Positions 40,720 to 52,868 of a stretch of DNA of 64,000 nucleotides are shown piece by piece; position 1 is the first letter of the stretch, and the number at the start of each line of letters is the position of its first letter. The stretch lies in the NCBI RefSeq assembly GCF_024763615.1, contig NC_077224.1, positions 17,639,078 through 17,703,077 on the forward strand, given 5' to 3'. The stretch is from Phlebotomus papatasi. Taxonomy: Eukaryota; Arthropoda; Insecta; Diptera; Psychodidae. Made by a program: the position numbers and the translations under genes. Below the pieces are notes generated by a model that saw only the letters and a program-made list of their open reading frames with translations, made no database searches and was not told where the DNA came from.

Positions 40720-43140
40720 ATACTTTTGTTCTTACAAATTTAAAGTTTTTAATGTCTTTTTCTTCTCAGAAACTCAATCACAGTCATTAAATTATTTATG
40801 AAATTAAATATTTAATTTTCAAACATCAAAATAAATTTTTAATTATTCTGTCGTATCGGTCGTATCACATTAAGTTAAGCTACTAGTTTGAAATGCTATT
40901 AGAGCGGAAAATTAGTATATAATTTTCCAGTTGTCAGTTCCATAAAAATGCTTCGCAAATGATTTTCACACCTGAATTAATATAATATTTAAATTAATTT
41001 TAATGATGATAATTGATGTTTGACCCAGTTTGATTGTGAAACATATTAATTTTTCATTGGGGTATATTTTGTAAGAGAAATCTTCATTTCAACTTTTAGT
41101 TTTAATAGCAAATTAAGTTTGAATGGATCCCTTTTCTTTAACTTTTGACGGTAAAGAATTTCTTGTTGTCTTGCAAATGGGGAAATAGTTTATTTCAATA
41201 ACAAGAACATGTTCAATAAAATGCATGGAGAAAATTTTCTATTTTGAAATAATTGGCCTTTATGCAATGTTATAACATATGGTTCCAATTGTGCACTAAT
41301 TGAAGCTTTTGTATTGTATGGAAAATTCACCTGGAAAGTTTCCTCGAAGTCCAAAAGCTTCGGAGCAATATAATGTTGCAGTAATTGGAGCAAAATGGAA
41401 TCTGCGCAATTTGTTGTATTGATTCATCAAATGGAAATCATCGAAGAGATGCCAAATGTCAAAATGTATTGAAACATTTTAGTTAAGGAAAGATATAAGT
41501 TAGTTTATGTAGAACTTCCTGGAAGATTGGGAAAGTATGTTGAATTTTCCTGTGTGGAAAATATGTAGTTTGGAAGACTTTTCGGGGGTTAAAAGGGGGG
41601 GCGTAAAATTTGTTTATGGTGGAGACCATTAGGACGTGGCAAGAAACATTTGAGAACACCTATAAATTTCTCAGGGTGTTGCAGTGAAAATGACTTTCTC
41701 CTAACGACACTTTATGTTGCCAAAGAGGAAATTTCTTGTGAGAATGAACGCACCCCAACACCCAGAGAATATTTTCAGGGAAAACTCTCTTACACATTGG
41801 GTGCATTTTGACTTTTTTTTCCGGGAATTGCAGAAGAAGCAGAGAAAAAAAAGCTCAAGAGGAAATACAACGAGGTTTGAGGGTGGTTCAAATGGCAAAT
41901 ATCGTAAATGTTGTAATTTTCACAAAACTCACCCCAAATTGAATAACCAACTAGGGTACCATTTGAGAAAAGCTCACAGTGAAAAGGGTTGAAAAGAGCT
42001 TTTAATATCAAACCACGAAAATTAAATATATATAGGGGGGATCTTGGTGGGAAAATTTAATTATCAGAATGTCACGATTTTCTCGGTATGATTCCAAAAA
42101 GTATATAGTACTTTTCCACCCAAGAAAACTCACACAATTTCCCTCGCTTTTTGCCAAAACGGGGCACCAGTCTAATTATTTTCTAATCTCGTCCCCGGAG
42201 CATGGAAACTAATAGAATTTGAATATTTGCGCTGCTGGTGGATGACACATAAAATTGTCTTTTTCCTTCTTTAACACCTCCCGACCCCCTACCCCCAATT
42301 CCCTAAAAAAAGGAGGTTCCTAAATTGCTTTTCGTGGAGACAATATTCACTATGTCTCTCCGGTATATTCACAGGAAATATTCCACGTGACAGTATGGGG
42401 GTGGTATTCCTTGGCCCAGGCTTCATGAGGACCTCCTCCTCACCAAAAAAAAAAGTAGGAACTTTTTTCCAGGATGAAGTTGAGCATCCTACGCAGTCCA
42501 TCAGAGAGCTGGAGGAAAATTAAAAGACAACACAAATTCTCTTGTTGAAATGAGAATTTCAGATGATTCACTTCTTCCCATGGAATTTTTCCATTTAAAT
42601 TTTCTTCCATTTCTTATTCAATTCACCCATCGCACCAACACTCACAAAATCATATTTGCCTTTCGTCACCCGTAGCACGAGAAAAGCTCCCTCCAAGATC
42701 CTGGTGTAGTGCTCTAATTCATTTTCATTTGCTTTATTGTCAAGCTCTTTTTATTGCTCGAAACTTTAATAGACAACATTCCTTACATCTTCTTGAATTT
42801 CAGATAATTATTTCTGATGTCCCTTGCTACCTGTCTAGGAATATTCTTTTTCTGTATAACTCTGCTCTTATTAAATTTTGCTTAACACACAAGCCAGACG
42901 GTTTGGCATATAACTTAGAATTTTTCGTGACCCCCCATAAAAGTACTTAAACTTCATTCATACAACTCATAAAATGCCTCTGAAAGTGTGTACTTCAATT
43001 GAGTAGTAATAAAAGCTCCTAAAAATGAGCTTTTATAAAGCTTGTACTAATTTAAAAAAAATATATATTTGTACAAAACATATTTATGTAGTGTCTTTAC
43101 AAGATAAAAAATCGTTCAAAATAGGAAAATAATGGAGTAA
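40720..43140. other. Unique DNA, no supported gene
   Basis: Frames of 65-92 codons at 41190-41393, 41701-42011 and 42289-42501 overlap on opposite strands and show no recognisable domain. The stretch 41.5-42.7 kb is more complex and less AT-rich than its surroundings and could be conserved non-coding or intronic DNA, but nothing in it identifies a gene. Confidence 0.5.
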
Positions 43141-44158
43141 AATCAATTTACATCATAATTTAAATTAGTTCCAATCCCATTATAGTGATTCAACTTTATA
43201 ACTTTTTGGGATTGAAAGAGCTATTATCATATAATCTAATTAAATTTAATAACTGTCTGAAATTTTGTTTACAGTATGTATTAGATACTATTTCATCATT
43301 ATTTTTCGGTTTAATCATATCCAATAGTGGGATTGAATTGATCCAATTGAACGTACACGAATCCCACATAGTGATTGAACTCAAACTTATTTGGGAATTA
43401 TTTTAAAAAGAATTTGTGATTAATTTTATTTCATTGTTCTTCATGTGAGATTGAGAAAAATGAATTTCGTATTAACTTGTGATTGGTTTTCAAATGAATT
43501 TAGATTAATTCTGTCTGATTATTTTGCAATTGATTAATTCTCTTATATCAGTTCGATTTAATATGTTTCAATCCCAGATAATCATTTAAATCAATATCTT
43601 TTTGGGAGTAATTTTCCGAAAATGTTGTTGATTTTATTTCATTGTTCTATTTAATTCATTTCATTTCATGAATTTTGGATTGATTTTTGGGCAAGTATTG
43701 ATGATTTTTCCTTACTCTTTAGCGGTTGATTCATATGCCTTAGTGGCATTGAATCTGTTCCAATCCCACACAGTAATTCAATTCAATAAGGCTTTGGGAT
43801 TGAGTTTAGGACAAGTTGTGATTGATTTTTATTCAACTGATCCATTGAATCTATTTCATTGGAGTGTACTGTGGAACTGAAAAAAACCTACAATCACATA
43901 TTATCATTGAATTTTATATTAATTTGGGATTGGTTTTTAGGAAAATTTTGATTAGTTTTATCTCATTTTATGTGGTTGATTCTTTCTCTTGAATTAGTGG
44001 GAATTAATGTGTCTAATCACAAGTGTCAATTTGATTCAATAACTCTTTGAGATTGGTTTTTGGGACATGTGATTAAACTCATTTAATTGTTTCATCTTAT
44101 ATATTTCGTTAGCCTTTATTGTGGGATTGAAAATGCTACAATTACATAGGGTGGAGTC

Positions 44159-44359
44159 TACACTTATGGATGCTATACACTTATGGACAGCGTGAAAAAA
44201 TCTTTTTTTACGTAAAACAGATTTCGAAAAGTTATAAAATTATTAGTTTATGTTGTAATTAACACTTTTATGATTTTTTGAAATCTGTTTAGTGTAATAA
44301 CTTAAGATTTTTACGTTGTCCATGAGTGTATACAACATCCATAAGTGTAGATTCCACCC
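44159..44359. mobile_element. TA-flanked MITE, GGGTGGAGTCTACACTTATGG ends, 201 bp
   Basis: TAGGGTGGAGTCTACACTTA on the left is matched on the other strand by TAGGGTGGAATCTACACTTA. Pairing runs about 45 bp through TGGATG and GGACAACGT. TA flanks are at 44157-44158 and 44360-44361. The central part is also self-complementary (AAATCTGTTT near 44280). A decayed copy lies at about 49285-49445. Confidence 0.88.
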
Positions 44360-44606
44360 TACTGTCATTGGATTTTATAACAATTTTAAACTGGTGTTCA
44401 AGGGAAATTTCTGCTTGTTCTATCTTTTAATTTTTTGAGTAACTTTATTTCCCAGTGGGATTGGTGTTGTGCTCCAATCCCAAGTAGGCATTCAATAACT
44501 TTTTGGGATTGGGTTTTGAGACATGTTCTGGTTGATTTGTTTTCTTTATTAATATTGTTATGGGCTTGAATTTGAATCAATCCCATTGCAGTATTATTGT
44601 AGCTTA

Positions 44607-44823
44607 GGGTAAAATGAGGTAATTTGGAACAATTTGCAATTTGGGACACTTGAGATTTTCTCATTGTTTCAGATGAGAAAAGAGGAAACAAAGACCGCAA
44701 AATAGAAGAAAAAGACGTTTCGGAAGAAAAAAAAACAGATTTCATCCTTTTAAATCTCTAAAACACTGAGAAAATCTCAAATGTCCCAAATTGTAAATGG
44801 TTCCAAATTACTCCATTTTACCC
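44607..44823. mobile_element. TA-flanked MITE, GGGTAAAATGAGGTAATTTGG ends, 217 bp
   Basis: The left end TAGGGTAAAATGAGGTAATT and the right end, read on the other strand as TAGGGTAAAATGGAGTAATT, pair for about 58 bp through TTGGGACA and GAGATTTTCTCA. TA lies at 44605-44606 and 44824-44825. The minus-strand frame 44398-44745 overlaps it by chance. Confidence 0.88.
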
Positions 44824-45044
44824 TATAGGATTGGTGTTCTAAAGTCATTTCAATCCCATAATCTTTGCTTTTGAAGTCTTTATTTCTTACAATAAGTACA
44901 GATTCTGTAAAATAGTTGAATAGTAGTCAATACCTAAAAGTATATACTATTGCCATAATGTGATTAAATTCAGTAATACTTTTGGTAAAACTTTTTGAAA
45001 ATTATTAGCATAAATTCATAAAATTTTATGCCTGATCTAATCCG

Positions 45045-45420
45045 ATTTAGATAGATAGATAAATATATTTTATTCATCATCTATGCATATAAGAACCTGC
45101 ATGAGAGAATCAAATGAATACGCTATAGTTTTTAGCGGCCACCGCCGTCTTAACGCTGATAACCAACCTTCGAAGTAAAAACGGTCTCTTTTGGCTTATA
45201 ACTGAAAAGGTTAACAAATCAGTTACAGAATAAGAATCGGTCATGATATGTATTTTACTAGTTTTGTAAAAGACCGTATACCTTTTACAGAAATGCGATA
45301 TATCTAAAGACCCAAACAGACTCAGGCTGATCCTCCTGATCCTGTGAATATTTAGCGTATTAAAATTTGGCACTAAAGATTTACCCCAAACTCTCATATA
45401 CTTAGGGCTTAGGATCATTG
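45045..45420 (-). other. Possible 3' end of a LINE, low confidence
   Basis: On the minus strand the sequence ends GATGAATAAAATATATTTA followed by TATC repeats (about 45047-45075), which resembles the tail of several LINE families. A 102-codon frame upstream (45418-45110) has no reverse transcriptase motif. The tail alone is weak evidence; an ordinary microsatellite is equally possible. Confidence 0.25.
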
Positions 45421-47150
45421 ATTAGAGTTCCTTTGTAAAACTTTCCCTTACCTAGTCCTCTACTTACAAATTATACTGGCTATATATTCTCTAGGATCAG
45501 CCTGAGTCTATTTGAGCCTTAAGGCTAGATGTATGTCAAGAAATTAAAATACGAAGATTAAAATCCGTAAAACTTAAAGACAGTAATAAAAAGGTTTCAA
45601 ATTATTTTATATACTCACAATTATCTTCATCCAATTACTTAGCAATTTAAACTTCATTCTCTGAATTGTTCCTCAAAATAGCAAATTCATCCATAGCATT
45701 TAGGTTAACTTTTGTTCTGTTCTTTACATTATTTTTCTTTTCTCATTTCTCAAATAATTCTGGATCATCCAATTACTGGTCCGGAATTTAAAATAGCATA
45801 CAATCCTAAAGCATCAAATAGATTCAAGCTAATTTTCGAGATTAGCTCGTAAAATTAAGCGGTAAACTAACGGTCAAACTATCATATACTGAGAGTTCAC
45901 AATCATTTTTAAGAAGTTTTTTGTATCACTTTTCTTTATTTGACAAATTATGTAACATCACCTGACATGATAATGTGTTCCTGAGATTGCTGTAGGCCTA
46001 TTCCACCCAAATACAATTTTTATTTAGATCGTTTTAAGTTTAAATTTAAAAAAAAAACGAAGGATTAGGAAAGTTTTACGAATTATCGTAGAAATTTGGC
46101 GTAAAATTATTTGGGAAAGACTTGAATCTTAAAATTTGAAAACAGTCATCAGCGCCACTCACGGGGGAATGCAGTGCCCTCCTGTGGAGAAAAGAGTTGT
46201 CAGTGTCATTGAATTACAGTAGTCAAAGAAAAAATTAAGAAAATTCACTGAGTTCCCGAGCGTCCAGCGAATTTTCCTTCACCAATGTCATTTCTGTGGC
46301 TTTTTCCATTCTGACAGCCTATGTTTGATGATTGAGGTTTTGAGGGTGTGAAAGAAGGAATAAAAAAGCTGGCAGTAAATAATAAATAAAACATTTCACC
46401 GAAAAGCCAAACCAAATGGCCATGAAGTTAGGAGCTATCCCATATTTTTTTTCTTCCTATGGAGACATTTCCATTAATCAGGGCTGAGGAAAAATGTGTT
46501 AGCCGGAGAACTTTCTGAGGGGTTTGGGAGGGTGTACTTGCATGGTTCCGGAATCTGGATGAAAACAGCACATTTGCCATAGGACCACAAATAGCGACAA
46601 ATTCCAGAGATATACCAAAAATATAATCGCTCTCACCACCACACTTGAGATGATATTTGGGGTGTGTTATTTGGCTCCATGGACTTGATGGTAGACCACA
46701 CGCAATTTACCCCATGAGAGAAGGGTACAGAGAGCCTCATCGTTGGAACTAAATTGCCCTACGGTGGCTCCTGAGGGAGCTTTTGTGACGCTTCAGCGGC
46801 CGTTGGCGCCATACTCTTAGCAACCATCACCAAGGACTCATTCTCCTCTGAGTTGTGCCCAAACCCTCTGCTCTTGGATGGAAAACCGATGAAATTTGAT
46901 TAAACTTTTAATGACTTCATTTCATTTTCACTTAATTACAGTCTCACTGCCTCACATCTCAATTTATCACAGTGGCAATAACACACCCAACTTTGATGGC
47001 ACTTATTCAATTTTATACCAATGTTGCTGGAAATTCCAAGACCATGTACTTTGAAATCCCCTTTCAATGCTTGAGAAATTTCCAAAAACATAAATTAGTG
47101 AGAGAGACACGGGAATGGCAGCGAAATAAAAGTTTATGATGCGGACACTG
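45421..47150. other. Unique DNA, no supported gene
   Basis: No domain-bearing frame or repeat was found. Positions 46140-46960 are more complex and less AT-rich than the rest, without any identifiable exon. Confidence 0.5.
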
Positions 47151-47155
47151 TTGCT

Positions 47156-47203
47156 ACAGTCACTGACGATGTGTCCGAACTCCTTACACTTACTACACTT
47201 CAA
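47156..47203 (-). pseudogene. CCHC zinc-knuckle remnant of a retroelement Gag-like protein
   Basis: The minus strand encodes LKCSKCKEFGHIVSDC, a perfect C-X2-C-X4-H-X4-C knuckle with the aromatic and glycine residues usual before the histidine. Such knuckles bind nucleic acid in Gag or LINE ORF1 proteins. The same frame is open upstream to 47620 but for one stop at about 47231. However, part of that upstream frame comes from a MITE end (47549-47612), and no second knuckle, protease or reverse transcriptase is nearby. It may be a tiny retroelement relic, or a chance match. Confidence 0.3.
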
Positions 47204-47548
47204 TCCCAATATGATGTCCCTCGATCTCTGTGTTCATAGCTGGAGTTTTTCAAGAGAAAAGATATTCAAAAATCGGCTATGAAAGATTTTTATTACTTCT
47301 CGCTTTGTCCGCATGGTGGCGGAAGTATTTCCTTTTCGAATTTCGAAATGTCTTTTGAATGTCAAAATGTGTGGAAAATTCAAGTAACGAAGCTTACAAT
47401 ATTGCTGTCTCATTATTAAAACCCTAAATAAATCACTTAGTAACTCCTCACTATTAGTTTCTAATTCGATTAACTGTAAAAATAAATTCGAAATTCCTTT
47501 TACAATTTTCCGAACATAAGCAACATTCCCAGCGAATTCAAAACTATT

Positions 47549-47612
47549 TACCGGGGGCCCGGGATCATACACATTTTCGGGACCGAAAACAAAACGCGTG
47601 AAATGGCTAAAT
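47549..47612. mobile_element. Partial CAG...CCGGGATTATGCA family MITE, left end
   Basis: GGGCCCGGGATCATACACAT followed by TTTCGGGACCG and AAAACGCG matches the left 60 bp of the member at 57575-57777. No right end was recognised nearby. Confidence 0.6.
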
Positions 47613-47779
47613 GCTCTCAAAAAATTGGAATATAAGCAGAAGATTTTTTTTTCAAATAAAAACGATATGCAAAGTGTTCTAGTTTTTCGGAATGCTCGAA
47701 TTCAAGAAATAGAGCTATCCGTGAATAATATTTTCGCATAGATATGTCAATAAAAATTTACTTGTGTTTTGCTTTCTAA

Positions 47780-48075
47780 ATGCAAGCAAATCAGTTGACA
47801 AACAGGCCCTCCGAAGTGGTTCGGCTTTTACCTTGGAAAATTCGATGTCGAAAATTTTTTGATCATAGGTGTCTATGGACAAAACGTTCGCATGGACAAC
47901 TTCTAAAAAAATATGCGAAAATAAAACAAATCACTGGATGCGTTTTCGATAAAAACCCAAAAAAAAACTTGATTTTGGAAGGATTGGAGAGGCTAAAGGG
48001 AGAAAATTCCTCTAGAGGATGTCTATTATGGGGAGGGTCATCGAAGACTGAATGTTGATATCTCTTGCCGTTTAA
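47780..48075 (+). repeat. Dispersed copy of the 440-bp repeat unit
   Basis: It shares with 57407-58900 the ordered words AAATCGGTTGA-like, ATGGACAAAA, CGTTTTCGATAAA, TTGGAAGGATTGGAGAGG, GGGTCATCGAAGAC and GATATCTCTTGCCGTTT. The 92- and 76-codon frames on both strands here follow from the repeat and not from a gene. Confidence 0.55.
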
Positions 48076-50916
48076 GCTCCAGAACAGTAACAAGTTTAAA
48101 AAAAAACTTGAATACTTGCTGCTCTCCTTTTAATTTCAAGCTCCACGAATTTCGACGTCAATTTTTTTGCAAGATTGTCAACATTAGAAATGCTTTTACC
48201 GCGATAAAAATATTTGTTTCCATTTAGGGGTATGTCAAAAATTATTTGACAATTTGGCTCCCAATAGTAAGCAAATATTTATAAACTTGTTTACGCAATC
48301 AGGTCAGGTGCAAAATTCTAAGTGAATCCAAGATCCTCTATACGTTTTATCCGAGACACTTCTAGAGAATCATAGAGAATCAAACTCCAGCTGTAAGTAC
48401 ACCTAGTCCAAACTCTTATAACCGAAGGTTTCTTAAGTTTCGAAGATCGGTTTGGGAAGCCATACAAAAAGCCATTCAACTCTCCTTTTGCTCATGTAGT
48501 GATTGAAGTATTTCCTGTTGATTTCGAAGTATCTCGAATATCAACGTGTGTCAGTCTTCACTTTTTTTCTGGGAAAAGAAAAAGTTGTGACAATTCTCCA
48601 TTATAATTTCCTTCATAATTACCAGGTAATTCCATTATCAACACTTCTTAATATGTTATTTCTTAAATTAAATAATTTCTAATACGGTGTTTCATAAATT
48701 TTCCAAATCTTGAGCGAAAATTTAATCTGTAAATTCGAAATTGAAATTCAATTATTCGAACATAAACAACATTAACCTTTTTGGCTGAGACACTTTTGGA
48801 GAATTGAGCTATTGCTGCGACTATACCAATAGTAAAGGAGTTAAGAAGGGTACCATACCAAGAGTAAGGGAAGCGAGCTGAAATGGCAATGTCACGGCTA
48901 CAGAATCACATTTTCGAAAAAAAACCCTCCTGAAAAAAGCTCTCCTGTTACAAAATTACCTTGCAGGTCCGTTCATTTAGAGCTTGTGTTTGATTATGTA
49001 ATAGTGTCTGTGCTAAAAGGTAAATGACACTCCATTTGCACAAAATGTCGATGCTCGAAGAGTTCAAACTCACTTTAGCATTTTCGAACAAAACATTCGC
49101 ACAAGTTTGGGAAAATTTATGAAATATTACGGGAAGAAGTTGTTAAATAGAGTTATTTTGTGACATTGAGGGAACTAGAATTTAACAGGAATATTATGAA
49201 CATCGTTCCCAACAGAGTGAAAACAAACAAACGTTGACAATATTTGACACTTCTAAATTCGAAGAACCTTGTTTTTATGAACCTTGTACAGTTATGGACA
49301 TCTCTTGCAAAAATCTTAAGTTCTTACATTAAAAAGATTTCGAAAAACCACAATACAGTTCGAAATTTATTTTAGGTAAGAACTTAATATTTTTCCACGC
49401 TGTTCATAAATGTATAACGTCCGTAAGTGATGACTCTACCTTACTGAAATCACCACAAGTACAAGACGAGAAGTAAAGGTGCGTTTTATTTCGTTTTCGA
49501 AACCGATCTTCGAATATCTTCTCTTTTTCGAAAAATCCGGACGTGAATGCTCAGAATGAATCATTTTCTTTTGTAAAATCAATATTTATACAATTTTTCC
49601 CAAATCCATTCAGGATATGGTGTCAAAACCATGATCAACTATGCTTTCCATTGATTAAAAAAAGCTTTTCCATTTCTGGCTTTTCCCAACACACTCACAA
49701 TTCAATATGCTGAATAATTCAATAATTGAATAATTAACAAGACACATGTGCTTAATATTATAACCAAAATTCCACCCTCAGTATTCATCGAAATGTATAA
49801 TTCTATCTGCTATAATATGCATAAAATGTGCAAAACGCAAAATATTCCTACTCCAAACCATAAAACCCGCGAATATTGGGTGATAGGGCTCATCAATGGG
49901 CAATGGTTGTGCATGTATACAGCCCCTTCAGAGTATTTGGATGAAAAACAACGTCAATAAAATTTAATTTGGCGGAAAACAATAACAATCAGGGTTTAAT
50001 TAATGAAAAGTAGTTGCAACTTTTATCGATTGAAAGTAAATATTCAATTTATTTGTATGGAAAATAATTAGTTACTACCCCATTGTACTTAATCACAGAG
50101 AGAGCTTTTTGCCCATTTATTTGTACTTTTGTGTAGCACCTGAAAAGCACAGATATGTCCTGCTGGTTATTTGGTAATATTGGATAATCTAGTGCAGAGG
50201 GCTTTTAGGGTTGTGACTTTTGTAACTTATTCTCTGAATACATGGAATTCTGGGCTAAATTTTTGGGCTAAATATGGAAATTTAGGAGGAAATTAAACAA
50301 ATTGGAACTGGCTCGAAATTTAAAGAAGTATTGAGAAATACCCTAGAGGTTCATAGAATTTCGAGAAAGGATTTCTTAGCGATGGATCTGTCTCTTGTAT
50401 AATGGCATTTAGCCTTACAAACATTCCAATAGGTAAATGTTGCTTTTGTTGTTGTGCTTTGTTAAAATAATGCAGGGTATCATGTTTAATAAATACAGTA
50501 AAACAGTATTCACAGGTGATAAATCCTTTGACAGGATTAGGTTCTTGATATCAAACATATACCATATCTTTACTTCAACAATTAATTGAGCGATTATATT
50601 AAGGATATTTGTCTGAGTCTGCCCATTTCCAGCTGCAGTTTGATTCTATGTTATAAATGTTGGCTAAAATGTTATTGAAACAGCACAAAAGCTCGTTGAT
50701 GTTCGAAAAATTAAAGTAATTTCCGAATTTTCAAAATAAATTTTCGCACAAAATTGCGAGGAGATATCACAATAAGAAGCTGTAAAAAGTGTTAGTCAGT
50801 GATTGTAAAGGGAATTAGAATGAAAAAAAGCCTTTAGTTTGTTTATCTCAACATCAAAATAAAAACAGATACATATTGACACGCCAGACAATTCGAAATT
50901 CGAACAGGGAGCAATT
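48076..50916. other. Mostly unique DNA with one decayed MITE, no supported gene
   Basis: At about 49285-49445, GTTATGGACATCTCTTGC, ATCTTAAGTTCTTACATTA and TCATAAATGTATAACGTCC form a decayed copy of the MITE at 44159. Words TCGAAGATCGGTTT (about 48440) and CGAAACCGATCTTCGAA (about 49498 and 51175) recur in both orientations and may mark another old family. No coding frame is convincing. Confidence 0.45.
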
Positions 50917-51110
50917 TTTGAAACTCTCACTCGCACCCGTGAGCTCTTTACTGTCTGAGAGAAAATGACTCGCACACCCTGCAGAATCATGAATACGTGC
51001 AACGAGTACTTTATGTTATATAAATAAGTCGTTAGAGAAGGATTTGAATTTGAGGTGTGAGTCAATTTGTCTCGGCCACTAAAGAGGTCGCGGGTGCGAG
51101 CGAAATTTCA
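50917..51110. mobile_element. MITE-like element with CTCGCACCCG ends, 194 bp
   Basis: The left arm GAAACTCTCACTCGCACCCG then TGAGCTCTTTA is matched on the other strand by GAAATTTCGCTCGCACCCGC then GACCTCTTTA. Outer boundaries are approximate and no target duplication was established. Confidence 0.55.
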
Positions 51111-51311
51111 CAAATTGGATCTCAGGAAAGACTTCGGTCACAATGCGGAAAAATCGAAAAGTAGTAGTATTTTTCATTCGGCTTTCGAAACCGATCTTCG
51201 AATTTTATAAACTCCAGCTGTAAGTGAAGGAAGTATATAGCGAATAGCGAGACAGATTGTTGAAATAAAATATTGAAGAATATTACTCCATACTAAATAA
51301 AATATATTAAA

Positions 51312-51545
51312 GTGGGGTCGAGTGAACACCTGTGCGGCAGGGAACCCTTATTGACATTTTTGTCAAAATCTTGAAATTTATTTAATGTATCTAATAAAAT
51401 GTAAGTAACATAGCGGTTTTTCATTAATATACCTTTTTCGATAAGGATAAGTGTTCAAATTTCGAATTCCAAATGACACAGTGTAGAGTGTCAATAAGTC
51501 CTGACACGAGTTCTTAAAGTGTCAATAGGTGTTCCTTTCACCCTA
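51312..51545. mobile_element. MITE-like element with GTGAACACCT ends, about 234 bp
   Basis: The left end GTGGGGTCGAGTGAACACCT and the right end, on the other strand, TAGGGTGAAAGGAACACCTA share the inner 10 bp and a loose outer part. TTATTGACA recurs in both arms. Boundaries are approximate. Confidence 0.55.
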
Positions 51546-51916
51546 ATTGCCTATACAAAAAAAAATTAAAATAAGTACTATTAATTCTACTATTTATTTA
51601 GTGGCGGGTATATTATAATGCACAAGGTACGACTGTATTGCTTTTAATTTGAATTCTATGTTACTATTTAATTAATTTTCGTGATTATTTTGCTATATCT
51701 CCACAACTAAGAGTCAAATTAATAATCTAGCTCAATAATGACTCTTTTATATAGGAAAATAATGGTGAGGATACTAATCTAAATTGTAATCATAACCCAT
51801 TCAGGTTTCGTTATAATGTTCAGACAATGCTCTACTAGAAAATTCATATTATGGAATTTGCTCCTTGCAGATTAATAGATGGTTATTTTGAAAAAAGCAA
51901 AATATATTTGATTCTA

Positions 51917-52131
51917 GGGGAAAGAGGGGCACCTTTGAATTATCGTAGCTTTAAAAATTGGCTTTAATCTCTCATTTTTAAACAGAAATGGATCTTACCG
52001 AGATATAATAATTTAGCTTTAGAAACCCATTGTAATGCTAAATTACATTAAAATAAACCTTAATTCCTTTCAAAATAAGAGAAAAAATCATTTTTAAAGG
52101 TACCACAAATCAAAGGAGCCCCACTTACCCC
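51917..52131. mobile_element. TA-flanked MITE, GGGGTAAGTGGGGC family, 215 bp
   Basis: The left end TAGGGGAAAGAGGGGCACCT and the right end, on the other strand, TAGGGGTAAGTGGGGCTCCT pair for about 60 bp through TTTAAAAAT and TCTCTTATTTT. TA lies at 51915-51916 and 52132-52133. It is related to the diverged element at 11858-12047. Confidence 0.85.
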
Positions 52132-52529
52132 TATCGAACACACGTTTTAATGGTATATGTTTCTGTCAAGTTTCTTGCATTAATTTTGTTTTAAACACCA
52201 TTTCTTTATATTATGTAACTATCTGAGAAGAGAATTTGTCACCAAGAATTTAATTCAGGAAAGAAAATGTAGGAAAATATTATCAAAATTGGCGCAATGC
52301 CAAACTTTTTATGCGTAATATCGTGCATAACTTTCCGACAAGTGAGAAAAGTGCAACAAAATGTATTTCTAGCACAGTTGGTCTATTTCTCCCACATAAT
52401 TGAGGGACTAAAGTGAATGAAAATTCATTATTAACAACAATTCGAATAGTGCAAAATTTTGATAAATGGATACTTGAAAAGTACTCAAGTTTACTCGTAT
52501 ATGAATTTATGCGCTGAAGACGTCTCTTT

Positions 52530-52595
52530 TAGTCCGACTTTCGATATTTCCGACTTTCAGTATGTTTGACCTTCGATGTGTCCGACTTTAAGCAA
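52530..52595. repeat. Short tandem repeat CCGACTTTCGATNTNT, about 3 units
   Basis: GTCCGACTTTCGATATTT, CCGACTTTCAGTATGTTT, GACCTTCGATGTGT, CCGACTTT follow each other with an 18-20 bp period. Confidence 0.6.
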
Positions 52596-52868
52596 ATAAC
52601 GTTTTTAGGTGAGTTGGTTCATTTGATGGATATAGGTTAATATGGTACGCATTTTAGAGTTAAAAATATTCAAAAAAAAAGTTCAGAACTAAAAAAGGAT
52701 CACATTCCTTATAACTAAAGCGAGTAAGAGAAGAACTGTCTTTTCTGCAAGATAAGAAAATAAATAGATCACTTTGCATTTAACAGGCTTCTTTGCCGCT
52801 TTAACGCCCCACTGACGTATACAATTTCACTGACAATCGCTTAAACTTCCCACTTTTTTACTGAAGTA

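Larger units (their letters stand above)
43140..44900. repeat. Degenerate tandem repeat marked by TTTTTGGGATTG
   Basis: Variants of AATCCCANNNNNTNATTNAAT and CTTTTTGGGATTGGTTTTTG recur near 43203, 43388, 43600, 43792, 43930, 44045 and 44510, about 140-200 bp apart. Between them, ATTTTATTTCATTGTTCT-like words recur. Units are strongly diverged. Two TA-flanked MITEs (44159 and 44607) interrupt it. Confidence 0.6.

Noticed and set aside
45045..45080. GATAGATAGATA tract as proof of a LINE tail
   Set aside because: Three tetranucleotide repeats next to AATAAA can occur by chance; no reverse transcriptase lies upstream, so it is listed only at low confidence.
47234..47620. 128-codon minus-strand frame as a Gag protein
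   Set aside because: A stretch of it (from about 47612 to 47549) is the reverse reading of a MITE end, so the frame is at least partly accidental.
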